From positions 776,501-840,500 of the forward strand of contig NC_081813.1 of NCBI RefSeq assembly GCF_030704535.1: 64,000 nucleotides of DNA, written 5' to 3'. The notes beneath the pieces were generated by a model. The model ran no database searches and was not told the origin of the DNA. It saw only the letters and a program-made list of their open reading frames with translations. Positions 24,143 to 37,952 of this stretch are shown here, piece by piece. The stretch's first letter is position 1; the number at the start of each line of letters is the position of its first letter. The stretch comes from Vitis vinifera. Lineage: Eukaryota > Streptophyta > Magnoliopsida > Vitales > Vitaceae. A program made the position numbers and the translations under genes.

Positions 24143-24800
24143 TTTTGATATTTGGATTGGTAATTTAAGGGTGTGACTTGTGAATTTTTCTTCTTTCTCT
24201 TGAAATGTTAGATGTGATCAATCTTCTCATGTAAGAAGCCTATGCCATACTTCAAAAGCTTCTTTTCAATGTTCGATAGCTTAAGGAAAGACCATTATGA
24301 CCTATAAAATATTTGGCTTTCATAGAATTGCATACTTCTAGAATTAATTTTATTTCATTAAAAAAATTAATTTCACTCCAATACTTTATATAAATTAATT
24401 TGAAGAAATAAAACTGATAAAAACTTTATCCTTAACTTACTTTTATCCTTGGGCATGCTTACACGTGAATAGATATTTGTAATTTAATTTCAATTTTCTA
24501 TCCACCAATTAAATTATATCTTAATCTCATCAAATAATCATCTTAAAAATGGTGTACAAGAAAATTGAAATTAACAATTAATTTTATTTATTATGTTTCA
24601 AATGTCTTTGCTTCCCAACATGTATGTCTACATAGTAAGAAACTAAACTGCAAGTGCCATTCCCCCTAAGGCTATCGATCATCATAGTCCTTCTCCCCAT
24701 TGCCTTTTTTTTTTTTTTAATTTGGGTCCATTAAAGCTTATTGTGCAATCTTTTAGTTCTTGAGAAATGGGATCGAGTGAATTAGTTACAAGATTAAACA
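24143..24800 (+). other. 3' region of subtilase copy 1 and intergenic DNA
   Basis: No gene. AT-rich sequence following the stop codon; a likely 3' UTR reaches about 24,300. Confidence 0.5.
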
Positions 24801-24803
24801 TTA

Positions 24804-25025
24804 AGGTGATGTTTGTTTTTTAGGTGAATAAAAAAAGTCAAAATATTTGATATTTTCTATTCAATTAAAAGTAATTCATTGACAATAATCGACATAATTA
24901 AACTAAAATTATTGATAACAAGTTCACTTTAATTATATTGGTTAATATCAACAATGTCGTTTTAGCTTAATAGAAAAAGTAAAATATTTTGGTTTTTTCT
25001 ATTCAGTAAAAAAACAAATACCATA
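24804..25025. mobile_element. MITE, second copy of the GGTG(G/A)TGTTTGTTT family
   Basis: Left end GGTGATGTTTGTTTTTTA preceded by TTA; right end the inverse of AAAAAAACAAATACCATA followed by TAA. The interior (ATTCATTGACAATAATCGAC and onward) matches the copy at 56.9 kb. It lies between the two subtilase genes and is not present upstream of copy 1, so it inserted after, or was lost from one side of, the duplication. Confidence 0.55.
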
Positions 25026-25440
25026 TAAAGTTATGTTTAATTCCAAAAAATTAAAGAAAAATATGAAGAAAAAAAAAGTAAATTTAAAATCAATAAACTA
25101 CTTTAATATGTTACTCCAAATTTATTTCATTTATTTTAACATTTTTTTTGCAAAAATTAAATAATTTAAAAATATATAAAATTTTCACTCATTATAATTA
25201 TATTTGATTTTTGTTTACATTTTTTATAATACAATCATATATGAGAAGAATATTTTTTTTTTAATAATTTTTTTTTAAAAAAAATTGAGAACCAAATATA
25301 ACCTAAAATATATTTCATCATTAAATTATTTTTATATATTATATCAAATCCATTTAGCTTATTTCAACTTTTCTCTATAAAGATTCAAACAAAACATGGT
25401 GTAACTGTGTAAGGAGCAACAATAATTGAAGGTAAACCTT
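25026..25440. other. AT-rich intergenic DNA between the subtilases
   Basis: Low-complexity A/T sequence without a gene. Confidence 0.5.
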
Positions 25441-25782
25441 TTTATTATATCATATTTTTCATACCTTACTTTTGTTTCCCCCTACCTTCTTGTTACCTTC
25501 CCTAATCACTATCCCACACATGGAGAGAATCCCACCACGCCAATCAACAAGGTGCCATTATCATTCTTGTCGTTTCTCCATAAACAGCCATAATTTAGCT
25601 TCATGGAAGGGAAAGTGACCCACCGGCCTTATCTCTCTCATTACCATATCACAAACCTCCAATAAAATTGAGATTTGTATCTCTTTTTTTAAATCATATA
25701 TTTTTTTTAAGTTACTACAAAAATACAAAATATAATAGAAATAAAATAAGTATAAATTGTTTTTATATCTCACCATTATAGT

Positions 25783-25790
25783 TATAAAAG
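25783..25790 (+). promoter_or_regulatory. TATA box of the second subtilase gene
   Basis: TATAAAAG lies 145 bases upstream of the start codon, in sequence homologous to the promoter of copy 1. Confidence 0.55.
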
Positions 25791-25934
25791 GAAGAGAAAA
25801 AAAAAAAGGAAGCATAAAGCGGCAATGGCATTCCAAGGTAAATAAACTCAATCCCTTTTGTGGGGGCTAAAAACTCCATACCTTTCGTTGCATTTGAAGT
25901 TCCGATTTCTAAGGAGACTGAGTGAGAATCGTCC

Positions 25935-28250
25935 ATGGGGATTCCTTCTTCCCTTTTCTCCCTCATTCTCTGCCTCTCTCTTGTCTCTGCAACTTTATCG
26001 TTGGACGAATCACAGACGTTCGTCGTCCACGTGTCTAAATCTCATAAGCCATCCGCTTACGCCACCCACCACCACTGGTACTCCTCCATCGTCCGGTCAC
26101 TCGCCTCCTCAGGGCAGCCCTCCAAGATTCTTTACAGCTACGAGCGAGCTGCCAATGGCTTCTCCGCTAGGCTTACTGCCGCTCAGGCGTCGGAGCTCCG
26201 TCGCGTCCCCGGTGTGCTTTCGGTATTGCCGGACCGGGCACACCAGATTCACACCACTCGCACTCCTCATTTCCTTGGCCTGGCCGACAACTATGGGCTT
26301 TGGCCCAACTCTGATTACGCCGATGATGTGATTATTGGAGTTCTTGACACTGGGATATGGCCGGAGATTAGGAGTTTCTCCGATTCGGGGCTGTCTCCGG
26401 TGCCAAATAGCTGGAATGGTGTTTGTGACACTGGGCCTGATTTTCCCGCGTCGGCGTGTAACCGGAAAATTATCGGAGCGAGAGCTTTTTTCAAAGGGTA
26501 TGAGGGTGCTCTTGGACGGCCGATGGATGAATCGGTTGAGTCGAAATCGCCGAGAGACACAGAAGGACATGGGACTCACACGGCTTCAACGGCCGCTGGA
26601 TCTGTGGTTCAAGACGCCAGTTTGTTTGAATTCGCAAAAGGAGAAGCTAGAGGCATGGCGGTAAAAGCTAGGATTGCTGCGTACAAGATCTGTTGGAGCC
26701 TAGGTTGTTTCGATTCAGATATACTCGCAGCGATGGATCAAGCGGTCGCCGATGGTGTTGATATCATTTCACTCTCCGTGGGAGCCACAGGCTTAGCTCC
26801 TCGGTACGATCATGACTCCATCGCAATCGGAGCGTTTGGAGCGATGGATCATGGTGTCCTTGTGTCGTGTTCCGCAGGAAATTCTGGGCCCGATCCGCTC
26901 ACTGCGGTGAATATCGCGCCATGGATTTTAACTGTTGGTGCCTCAACGATTGACAGGGAGTTTCCGGCGGATGTGGTTCTCGGCGACGGGAGAATCTTCG
27001 GTGGTGTGTCTATATACTCCGGCGATCCTCTAAAGGACACTAATCTCCCATTAGTTTACGCTGGTGACTGCGGAAGCAGATTCTGCTTCACCGGAAAACT
27101 CAATCCCTCTCAAGTGTCTGGAAAAATCGTCATCTGCGATCGTGGAGGCAACGCGAGAGTAGAGAAGGGAACAGCCGTCAAAATGGCTCTCGGTGCCGGA
27201 ATGATACTGGCCAACACTGGAGACAGCGGGGAAGAGCTCATCGCCGACTCACATCTTCTCCCAGCCACCATGGTGGGCCAGATCGCCGGCGATAAAATCA
27301 AAGAATACGTTAAATCAAAGGCATTTCCCACTGCAACCATTGTCTTCCGCGGCACTGTGATAGGAACTTCACCGCCTGCGCCCAAAGTCGCAGCGTTCTC
27401 CAGCCGCGGCCCCAACCACCTCACCCCCGAAATTCTTAAACCGGATGTCATAGCCCCAGGCGTTAACATCTTGGCAGGTTGGACCGGGTCCAAGGCTCCA
27501 ACCGATTTAGACGTCGATCCGAGACGAGTCGAGTTCAATATAATTTCTGGCACCTCCATGTCCTGCCCGCACGTAAGCGGATTGGCCGCTTTGCTTCGAA
27601 AAGCCTACCCGAAATGGACCCCAGCTGCCATAAAGTCTGCCCTGATGACAACCGCTTACAACTTGGACAACTCCGGCAACAACATCGCCGATCTGGCCAC
27701 CGGCAACCAATCATCACCGTTCATTCACGGCGCTGGCCACGTGGATCCCAACAGAGCTCTCTACCCAGGATTGGTCTACGACATTGACGCCAACGACTAC
27801 ATATCATTCCTCTGCGCCATTGGCTACGACACCGAAAGAATCGCCATTTTTGTAAGACGCCACACCACTGTGGATTGCAACACAGAGAAGCTCCATACTC
27901 CGGGCGATCTCAACTACCCAGCATTCTCAGTGGTATTCAATTTTGATCATGATCCAGTACACCAAGGAAATGAAATTAAGCTGAAGAGGGTGGTTAAGAA
28001 CGTTGGAAGCTCGGCGAATGCGGTGTATGAAGTGAAGGTGAATCCTCCGGAAGGCATCGAAGTCGATGTTTCGCCGAAGAAGCTGGTGTTCAGTAAAGAG
28101 AATCAAACGGCGTCGTACGAGGTGTCGTTCACCAGTGTTGAATCCTACATCGGGTCGAGGTTTGGGTCCATAGAATGGAGCGACGGGACTCACATTGTGA
28201 GGAGCCCAGTGGCGGTCAGGTTTCATCAGGACGCGGTGTCTTCCATATGA
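25935..28250 (+). CDS. SBT1.4: Subtilisin-like serine protease, SBT1.4 type (copy 2)
   Basis: A secreted subtilase of 771 residues, intronless, the downstream partner of the copy at 21.8 kb and, by eye, somewhat closer to Arabidopsis SBT1.4 (it keeps DFPASACNRK and GTSMSCPHVSG). It starts at an ATG in good context (CCATGGGG) opening a signal peptide, MGIPSSLFSLILCLSLVSA. The I9 propeptide is followed by the S8 domain with Asp138, His212 (GHGTHTA), oxyanion Asn316 (SAGNSGP) and Ser541, a PA insert, and the fibronectin-III-like tail ending at SPVAVRFHQDAVSSI. No defect is seen. The family cleaves peptide hormones or wall proteins; the substrate here is unknown. Codon third positions are GC-richer than in copy 1, especially after residue 450. 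Confidence 0.96.
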   Translation: MGIPSSLFSLILCLSLVSATLSLDESQTFVVHVSKSHKPSAYATHHHWYSSIVRSLASSGQPSKILYSYERAANGFSARLTAAQASELRRVPGVLSVLPDRAHQIHTTRTPHFLGLADNYGLWPNSDYADDVIIGVLDTGIWPEIRSFSDSGLSPVPNSWNGVCDTGPDFPASACNRKIIGARAFFKGYEGALGRPMDESVESKSPRDTEGHGTHTASTAAGSVVQDASLFEFAKGEARGMAVKARIAAYKICWSLGCFDSDILAAMDQAVADGVDIISLSVGATGLAPRYDHDSIAIGAFGAMDHGVLVSCSAGNSGPDPLTAVNIAPWILTVGASTIDREFPADVVLGDGRIFGGVSIYSGDPLKDTNLPLVYAGDCGSRFCFTGKLNPSQVSGKIVICDRGGNARVEKGTAVKMALGAGMILANTGDSGEELIADSHLLPATMVGQIAGDKIKEYVKSKAFPTATIVFRGTVIGTSPPAPKVAAFSSRGPNHLTPEILKPDVIAPGVNILAGWTGSKAPTDLDVDPRRVEFNIISGTSMSCPHVSGLAALLRKAYPKWTPAAIKSALMTTAYNLDNSGNNIADLATGNQSSPFIHGAGHVDPNRALYPGLVYDIDANDYISFLCAIGYDTERIAIFVRRHTTVDCNTEKLHTPGDLNYPAFSVVFNFDHDPVHQGNEIKLKRVVKNVGSSANAVYEVKVNPPEGIEVDVSPKKLVFSKENQTASYEVSFTSVESYIGSRFGSIEWSDGTHIVRSPVAVRFHQDAVSSI

Positions 28251-28660
28251 TTGAGAGTATAAATTATTTTTGTGTTCTTCATGTGATCTGTAAGTGTTGT
28301 ATACGAATCCACAGAGGATGGATTATAGGAAGTTTCTGGAACTTTCCCAATTTCATAAATTTGTATAGCTTGAAAACTTTTTAAGGTTAAGATTTTGGTG
28401 GGCTGCTCTGAACTTTTGATGTGAAAAACAGAGCTAGTGGCTGGCGATGTTTATTAATAAAAGGGGAGAATTATTATGTTTATTTTTCTAATTCCTCCTT
28501 CTAAATGTATGATTAAATTAAAAAATCTCATTTGTATTCTGAAGAACAATTTACTTATGATTGATTATCATTGTATAATTACGCCGTTATGCAAATTTTT
28601 AAAAAATGGTACTGAAATAATCATGGATTTTTGTAATATCATGAGTTAAAAAGGCTACTT
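28251..28660 (+). other. 3' region of subtilase copy 2
   Basis: Probable 3' UTR to about 28,480, then AT-rich DNA up to the tRNA gene. Confidence 0.45.
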
Positions 28661-28742
28661 GTCGCTTTGGCCGAGTGGTTAAGGCGTGTGCCTGCTAAGT
28701 ACATGGGGTTTCCCCGCGAGAGTTCGAATCTCTCAGGCGACG
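28661..28742 (+). tRNA. tRNA-Ser (anticodon GCT)
   Basis: A complete 82-base cloverleaf: acceptor GTCGCTT pairs with AGGCGAC, the D arm follows TGGCCGAGTGG, the anticodon loop is CTGCTAA with anticodon GCT, there is the long variable arm of a class II tRNA (GGGG/CCCC) and the T arm is GAGAG-TTCGAAT-CTCTC. No intron. A T-rich stretch 3 bases after the end (TTTCCTTTTT) serves as the polymerase III terminator. It reads AGC and AGT serine codons. Confidence 0.97.
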
Positions 28743-29005
28743 TGTTTCCTTTTTGCTTTTAATAGGAAAATCAATATCAAATTATCAACAAAACGCTTGC
28801 AAGCGAAGGAATCATCTTCTTTTGTAGTTTCGAGAGACAGGACATCTCGCCTTTATTAGACAACACGTGGGATACTTTTAGGAATGCTTTCAAATCTGTA
28901 CTCAGAAAATAAAAAATTAATTTTCAATCACTTCTCTTTCTATTCAAACTAAAAAAAGTAATACCAAAAATTTAAGGAAAATTCTACGGTACTATAAAAA
29001 ATTTG

Positions 29006-29072
<67 letters not shown>

Positions 29073-29270
29073 GTATGTGATTATTTGTCACCAATAAATC
29101 ATTTTTACCGATTTGATAAATTTTTTAATAATATGTACTTTACACATGTCATCTTTTTATTGGGATCAAATGTGAATAGATACCCCAAAATGAAGAATGG
29201 GTACCATAGAACAACCCTAAATTTAAAATAAAAATTTATTTAAAAACTTCAAAAAATTCTCCATCCCATT

Positions 29271-29308
<38 letters not shown>

Positions 29309-29955
29309 TATTTTCCATCATTCTCCATATCTATATAATCATTTTTTAAAATAATCCCAAAAGACAAATAAAAACAATCAAATATGTTTCCAAAAACACA
29401 TCATTGTTAGAGCAAATTCTCAAAAAACTATTTTCTGTCTCAAAATTTACCAAACTATTTTAGAAGACAACTCCCAAACATACTCATGGAAGCTCCATGG
29501 TTCATAGAGAGGTAATAGCAGCAGATATTAGGTTCACCAAATCCAGGTAAATAATATGTACGCATGATTCCTTTTTGGGACCATCTCTTTCCCTGGGCTA
29601 CACCTACAAACTCATTACCTGGATTTGAGTCCAGCAACAAAACCACTCTCTATGCTTGGCAAATATACCAATATTGCAACTCTGAAATATTTACAAAACC
29701 AACAAGAAAATGGAAAGAGACATTGAAAATTGAATAAGCTTCTATATGAAATCAAAGTGGAAAGAACCAAACTCAATCATCATAATACAAACTGGTTCAC
29801 ATCCAAAATGCTGTTCAGAAACTAAGAAACGCTGTAATGAAGTAGAAAATAGAAGGATAGAAATATGCGGCTCCAGCTTCTCCACCTCCAAGTGGCCGGT
29901 TCAAAAGAAAAATGAAAATGAGGTATTTGAATGTCCCTGATTGCTGCCACAGGTT
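28743..29955. other. Intergenic DNA between tRNA-Ser and RBX1
   Basis: AT-rich with two (AT)n tracts. The part from about 29,440 is of moderate GC and is probably the RBX1 3' UTR or its downstream flank. No gene seen. Confidence 0.5.
29008..29067. repeat. (AT)n microsatellite
   Basis: About 30 perfect AT repeats. A second shorter AT tract lies at 29,278-29,304. Confidence 0.95.
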
Positions 29956-32838
<2,883 letters not shown>

Positions 32839-34045
32839 GGCTCAGAAAGAGAGGGTCTCTGAAAGGAAGTTAGGGGTTAGGGCCTTGTTCGCGTGAGAGA
32901 AGATTCGAAGGAAAGTGAAGAACAGAGTTGTGAATTGTGAGAAGCGGTACTTCTTTCGTCCCTGGTAATTTAAGAGTGCGGTAAGTAGACTTCGGACCCA
33001 ATCCAACCCAAGCCCGTATTCTATTTAATTTCCAATTTGAGTTGGAGTTAAAGACAAAAATTAAAAATTAAAAATTAAAAATTTAAAAATAATAATAATA
33101 ATAATAATAAGTGGAGAATTAACTCGTGATTATATAGGTAAGTATTGTTGAATTAATTTTGAATGATGCCATAAAAAGCATAAAGTGAACTTATATGGAA
33201 ATTGGGAATACAATTAATATGAAAATAATTTTAAATTGAATTTTTAATTTTTTAAATAATAAAAACAATTTTAGAAGAAAAATATTTTCAAATTTTGAAG
33301 AAATTTCAAGAGGATTTAATTTAAATATTTAAGAGGGAAAATGTTTCTAAAAAGCTTAAAAAATAAAATCTATTTGAATCTTTTAAATGATTTTTTAGTC
33401 TTCTAAATTATTCTTAGTAAAATATGAAAATTTTATAAATCTTTTTAAGATTCTTCAACATTCTAAAACTTGTTTTTAAAAACTGTTTTTAGAAAAAATA
33501 TAGTTAAGTGGGTTTATATTTTTTAAAAAAACTAATGAAAATAATTTTTACTTATTTTTTAAAAATTATTCTTTACTTCACTTTGTTTTTAAAAATTATT
33601 TTTAGAGAATATCGATCAAATAATATAAAGAATTTTTGTTTTTAAAAATAAAAAAATTATTTTAAATCATATGACCAAACTTTCTATTTTCTAAAATATT
33701 GTTTTTAAATTAATTCGAATTCCATTGGTTTTTCTAATCAATTTCAAAAGTTATGATAAAAACCTTTTTTATCATTAATAAAGGTTTCATTAATGAAAAC
33801 TTGATTTGTTATCATTAAATTTTATATCGAGATAGAGAATAAAAAAAAACTAGAATTAAAGTTTGAAAATAAAATAAAATAGGAATATACCTCACTTGAA
33901 AAAGGAAAAAAAAAGTATATTTGATTTATTCCTAGACAAGAGAAATAAAGGACAGAGGGAAGGCATGTGCGCCATATGAAAGCGTTAATTCAATGACTCC
34001 AAGGATAAAACCATCATGTGACGTGCAGTCCAAAACCTGAAACTG
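32839..34045. other. RBX1 5' flank and AT-rich intergenic DNA
   Basis: The RBX1 5' UTR probably reaches about 32,960. From 33,050 to 33,950 the sequence is extremely AT-rich, with an (ATA)n tract near 33,090 and MITE-like stretches. No gene. Confidence 0.5.
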
Positions 34046-34128
34046 TGGGCCCACGGGCCCACTATATGGATGCTAATCAGAAAGCCCAAACCGATGGGCC
34101 CACCAACCCGAAACCTCTTATATATAAT
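34046..34128 (+). promoter_or_regulatory. Promoter of the first small-protein gene
   Basis: Two clusters of GGGCCCA (34046-34062 and 34093-34104), resembling plant site II / TCP-binding elements, are followed by a TATA box (TATATATAA, about 34,119-34,128) 31-40 bases before the start codon. Confidence 0.5.
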
Positions 34129-34158
34129 ACTCTCTTTTCTTCTACTCTTTTCCCAAGC

Positions 34159-34557
34159 ATGGCCACAGATCATGAAGCTCCTAGCAAGCCTCAAGGCTCC
34201 TCCGCTCCACGGTGGGACTCCCGCCGGAAAAGAAGCTTCCCGAGGCGGAAGAGGCTCCCAGTCATCCGCCTGGGAGGCGGTCCCGCGGCGGCGAAGCAGC
34301 GGCGAGGTCCGTCGCTGGTGAGGTTGATGCGGAGAATCAAGCTGCGGTGGCTGAAGCTTCGGTACTTCTTCACTCTGAAGAAGCTGAAACAGTACTATCG
34401 TTCTATGGTGAAGGACTTCGTAGAAGCCGGAGCGACTCTGGAGACTTTCCAGCAGAGGATCTTGATGGAGACCTCCTTCGCCGTTCCGGTGTTGGGCGTC
34501 TCGTTCTCCACCTATCCATCCGCCGCCGGCGGTGCCGGAGCGGGCCGGCTTTGGTGA
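34159..34557 (+). CDS. Small basic plant protein of unknown function (copy 1)
   Basis: A 132-residue protein in one exon. The frame opens 47 codons earlier but the TATA box lies inside that extension, so I start at ATG 34159 (GCATGG context). The first half is rich in Arg/Lys (RRKRSFPRRKRLPVIRLGGG), possibly a nuclear signal. The second half is the conserved core: RIKLRWLKLRYFFTLKKLKQ, then YYRSMVKDFVEAGATLETFQ and QRILMETSFAVPVLGVSF. No signal peptide, membrane segment or known catalytic motif. The neighbour at 35,155 is a paralog sharing LGG, YY..VVK, FVEAG, QQ.I.ME.SF.VP and the short C-terminal tail. Arabidopsis proteins of the same type exist, but I know no function. Confidence 0.85.
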   Translation: MATDHEAPSKPQGSSAPRWDSRRKRSFPRRKRLPVIRLGGGPAAAKQRRGPSLVRLMRRIKLRWLKLRYFFTLKKLKQYYRSMVKDFVEAGATLETFQQRILMETSFAVPVLGVSFSTYPSAAGGAGAGRLW

Positions 34558-35154
34558 ATTGTTGAAAACATTTAAAAAAAAAAAAAAGATTTTCCGTTTC
34601 TTCTTTTTCCTGTGTTTCTTTTGTGTTGTGTTGTGTTGATGATGTCAATTTAGTTTGGCCGAAACTGGAATGAGAATGGAAACGTAAGATTGATCTTATC
34701 CCTCGCGTTACATGTTTTATATATATTACAATATTTTTCCTTTCATGTTTTATATCCCGTTTGGTTGGTCGGAAAATGTACAGGAAATGATATTTTCAGA
34801 TCTTTTCACGCGTTAGTTGAATTGAAGATCTTGTTTTGGTTCTTTTGGAAGAAAAAGAAAATTATCATTATTATTGTTATTATTATTATTATTATGAGAA
34901 AAATGTTTTTTATTAAATTAAAATTTTTATTAGCATAATTTCAAGAATTAAATTCTGTTATAAATTTTTAAAATCAGTTATAGTATAAAATTGTAACGCA
35001 TCCTGCATTTATATTCAGGATATAAATAAAATAAAAAATCCATATACTTAAAAATTTCTTTATCGATCTGAATTTTCACAGAGGATTATTCCATTTTATA
35101 GAACTTCAAGATTTAGACACCTCTACTGTAATCTCCCTCCTTCGCCTCTCTCCA
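34558..35154. other. Spacer between the small-protein genes
   Basis: 3' UTR of copy 1 followed by AT-rich DNA with an (ATT)n tract near 34,870. TATA-like sequences near 35,020 and 35,094 could serve copy 2. Confidence 0.5.
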
Positions 35155-35487
35155 ATGCCTTCAGATCCTGAACCTCCTTCAAAAACTGGTAGCATTACTT
35201 GCCGTCGGATCCGGCTCCGGCTCCGGCTCCGGCGCAGGAGGAAGCTCCCGATCGTACGCCTGGGCGGGGATGCGGATGCAACGCCGCAGCAAGGGGAAGA
35301 GCTGGTCAGTATGACACAGAAGATGAAGGTGAAGCTCAAAGACTACTACCATACGGTGGTGAAGGAGTTTGTTGAAGCAGGAGGGAGCGTCAACTCTCTC
35401 CAGCAAAAGATCATGATGGAGAGCTCCTTCACAGTTCCGATCAAAGGAGTCGCCGTTTGTAGCTTTCCTTCTGTTTCCGGCTCCTGA
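35155..35487 (+). CDS. Small basic plant protein of unknown function (copy 2)
   Basis: A 110-residue single-exon protein, the tandem paralog of the gene at 34,159. The N-terminus is again basic (RIRLRLRLRRRRKLPIVRLGG), then a shorter linker and the core KLKDYYHTVVKEFVEAGG, LQQKIMMESSFTVPIKGVAV. It lacks the RLMRRIKLRWLKLRYFF helix of copy 1, which explains most of the length difference. Start chosen at the first ATG of the frame, 55-60 bases after a TTTTATAG box. The reading frame, conserved core and shared direction make it a real gene, but the role is unknown. Confidence 0.82.
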   Translation: MPSDPEPPSKTGSITCRRIRLRLRLRRRRKLPIVRLGGDADATPQQGEELVSMTQKMKVKLKDYYHTVVKEFVEAGGSVNSLQQKIMMESSFTVPIKGVAVCSFPSVSGS

Positions 35488-36138
35488 GCAGCGAAGCGCC
35501 GCGGATGAGCGGCTTATGAGGTCGCTGTTTCATGTTGTGTACTTATTCAGTGAAACTGGAATAAATAAGAATGGAAGGTCGGTTTTAAGATTTTATTTAT
35601 TTTTAGTAGGTGTGTATTCCTTCTTTTGTTTGGCTCCTGGGAAATTGTACAAATCCGTTTGATTTATTCTCTGCTTTGGCAGGTAAAATAAAAATATTTT
35701 CTTTTTAGAAAAAAAGGAATTTTTTCCTTTTAGTAAATATATTTTATTCATTTTTAATATTTTTATTTTCTAAAAAAATCACACAAAAAAAATTCTCTAG
35801 ACTTAAAAATATGTTCCTATAAATAATAATTGAAAAGATAAAAAATATTTTCGAAATACTTTCAAAAAGTAGGTTGTACTTTCCACCTTCAAGAAATTTA
35901 GAAAAAAAAACAAATAGAATTAAATAAATATTTATCCGTCTTTCTTTTTATTGATTTCTCTCCATTGTTTTTTCTTCTAAAAGAACATTAAGAATTAAAA
36001 ATAATTTATGTACAGTATCATTAATGGAAGTTAATGTCTTGCGTACAAATTCATGCACAAACCATTAATGTTAGGTTTGATTCCCTAAAACTATTTAAAA
36101 AATAATATTAAGAAAAATAGTGCTCTTATATTTAATTT

Positions 36139-36201
<63 letters not shown>

Positions 36202-37944
36202 TAACAATTTACATATTTTTAAATTATTTAATATTTATATAAAATAAAATTATATTAAATGAATTTAAAAATATATAAAATTATCTTTTTATATTTCATT
36301 AAAAAATGGGACCATTTATTTGCTTGCTTTTGCAAAATGCCAAAATTCAATGGTCTGATACTGCGGGATATGTTTTTTTTTTTTTTTCTTTTTTTCTTTT
36401 AAAAAAAAAAATATAATGGGAAAATGAATCAGTGCTCATTGTGGGTGGTGGCACCATTAAACAAACATGTGGGCAGACAGCCAGCTTGAAGGTGTACCAA
36501 AAAATTGGGCTGTCCTCCAATAATAATTCTATTAATAATAAGTAAATAAATGAATAAAATAATGTTTATCATGGCTATGATGTCATGCATTGCGTCATTG
36601 TAAATGGGCCATTCAGATGGGCCCATGAAATGCGGATAGAACGAGCAGCCCATGCAGATGAGCCCCGGTTATAAAGGACATTGAAGGTGATGAGGTGGCA
36701 CCTACTCATTAAGATAAGTTCGATGACGTGGGCTCTTTATATCATGAGATGGAATGACCCTGGCTTTTTATTATTATTATTGTTGTTGATTACCTCTTCA
36801 TTATGGTTAAAAGTGAGTGATGAAATCTATATTATTAGATGATGATATAAATGCATGATATTATGACACAAATAAATAAGATTAAAATATAAACAAATTT
36901 CATCAGGATACAAAGCAATGATCCGTAAGTCCGAGACATTTTAATTAGACCAAATTGTACATATAACATATTATGATTGATCTAACTTTTCAATGAATAT
37001 TGAGTCATCATTTTAGCATAATCCTTTGAAAGAAGGCAAAATTACAAAGGAATGTTGCATTGAATATGAGACATATTTTATATGTAAGTTTTAAAAGGGT
37101 TTTCAAGATGAATCTCAACCATAGATTACATCGGACAAGAGGGTGAAGTATGTGTTTTTACAAATTTGAGATGACTAAAAAAAAAGTCATTACTCCTTAG
37201 AATTTTTTTTTTCTACTTTAAACTTTTCAAAAAACAATCTAAGGCGGGTGCATGAATGGATCACGAAAACTCTCTCAAGTCCCAACAAGTTAATAAGAAC
37301 AATCGCATGCAAATGAATTGATACTCTCGTATCAATATTTACATAAACTATAAATTGCACTAATCATATATCCAAATATCCATTAAATTTGTAATCAAAG
37401 AAAAAATTATATCAAAACATTCTAAAGCTTAAATGATCAATCAAATTTCAATTCATCCCTCAAGAAACTAACTCATTAAAATAGTGTAAATGTTATAAGC
37501 AAAGATAAACAAATGAAAAGATGAAAAGAGAGATAATGACATAAAAATCTTCAAAGAGAGGAAAAAAAACACAAACCTATAAGTGATTGAAAAAATCCAT
37601 TATTAAAAATAAATAAAAAATAAAAAATCATTTGAGCATAAAATTTTCTTAACTCAAATACACCAATCAATTTTCAAACTACTTAACTATCACTTTTCAA
37701 CTTCAACTACACAAGTTCTTCTCTCTAAGAGTCAATATCAAGTTCACTCTCAATCATTTCTTGAAGTTCAATCAAGAAATCAATGACTTTTACCCCAATC
37801 CAATGGCAACAATAGAAGATTTGATGGAAGAACTAAGTGAATCAACATATATTTTGTGACAAAGTTCGATGAAAAATAGTTTTGTAGCTAAAAACATAGA
37901 TTTTCTAAGGAAACAAACATCTTGGAAAGAAAGAAAACCACGAT
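35488..37944. other. AT-rich intergenic DNA, no gene seen
   Basis: Mostly A/T with short frames. It contains an (AT)n tract (36,145-36,194). The segment 36,420-36,730 is GC-richer, with TGGGCC motifs and a TATAAAGG near 36,672, but no coding frame follows. Confidence 0.55.
36145..36194. repeat. (AT)n microsatellite
   Basis: About 25 AT repeats. Confidence 0.95.
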
Positions 37945-37952
37945 GGGAGGAT

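Noticed and set aside
34212-34565. A 117-codon frame overlapping the first small-protein gene
   Set aside because: The conserved core shared with the paralog lies in the other frame; this one has low-complexity content.
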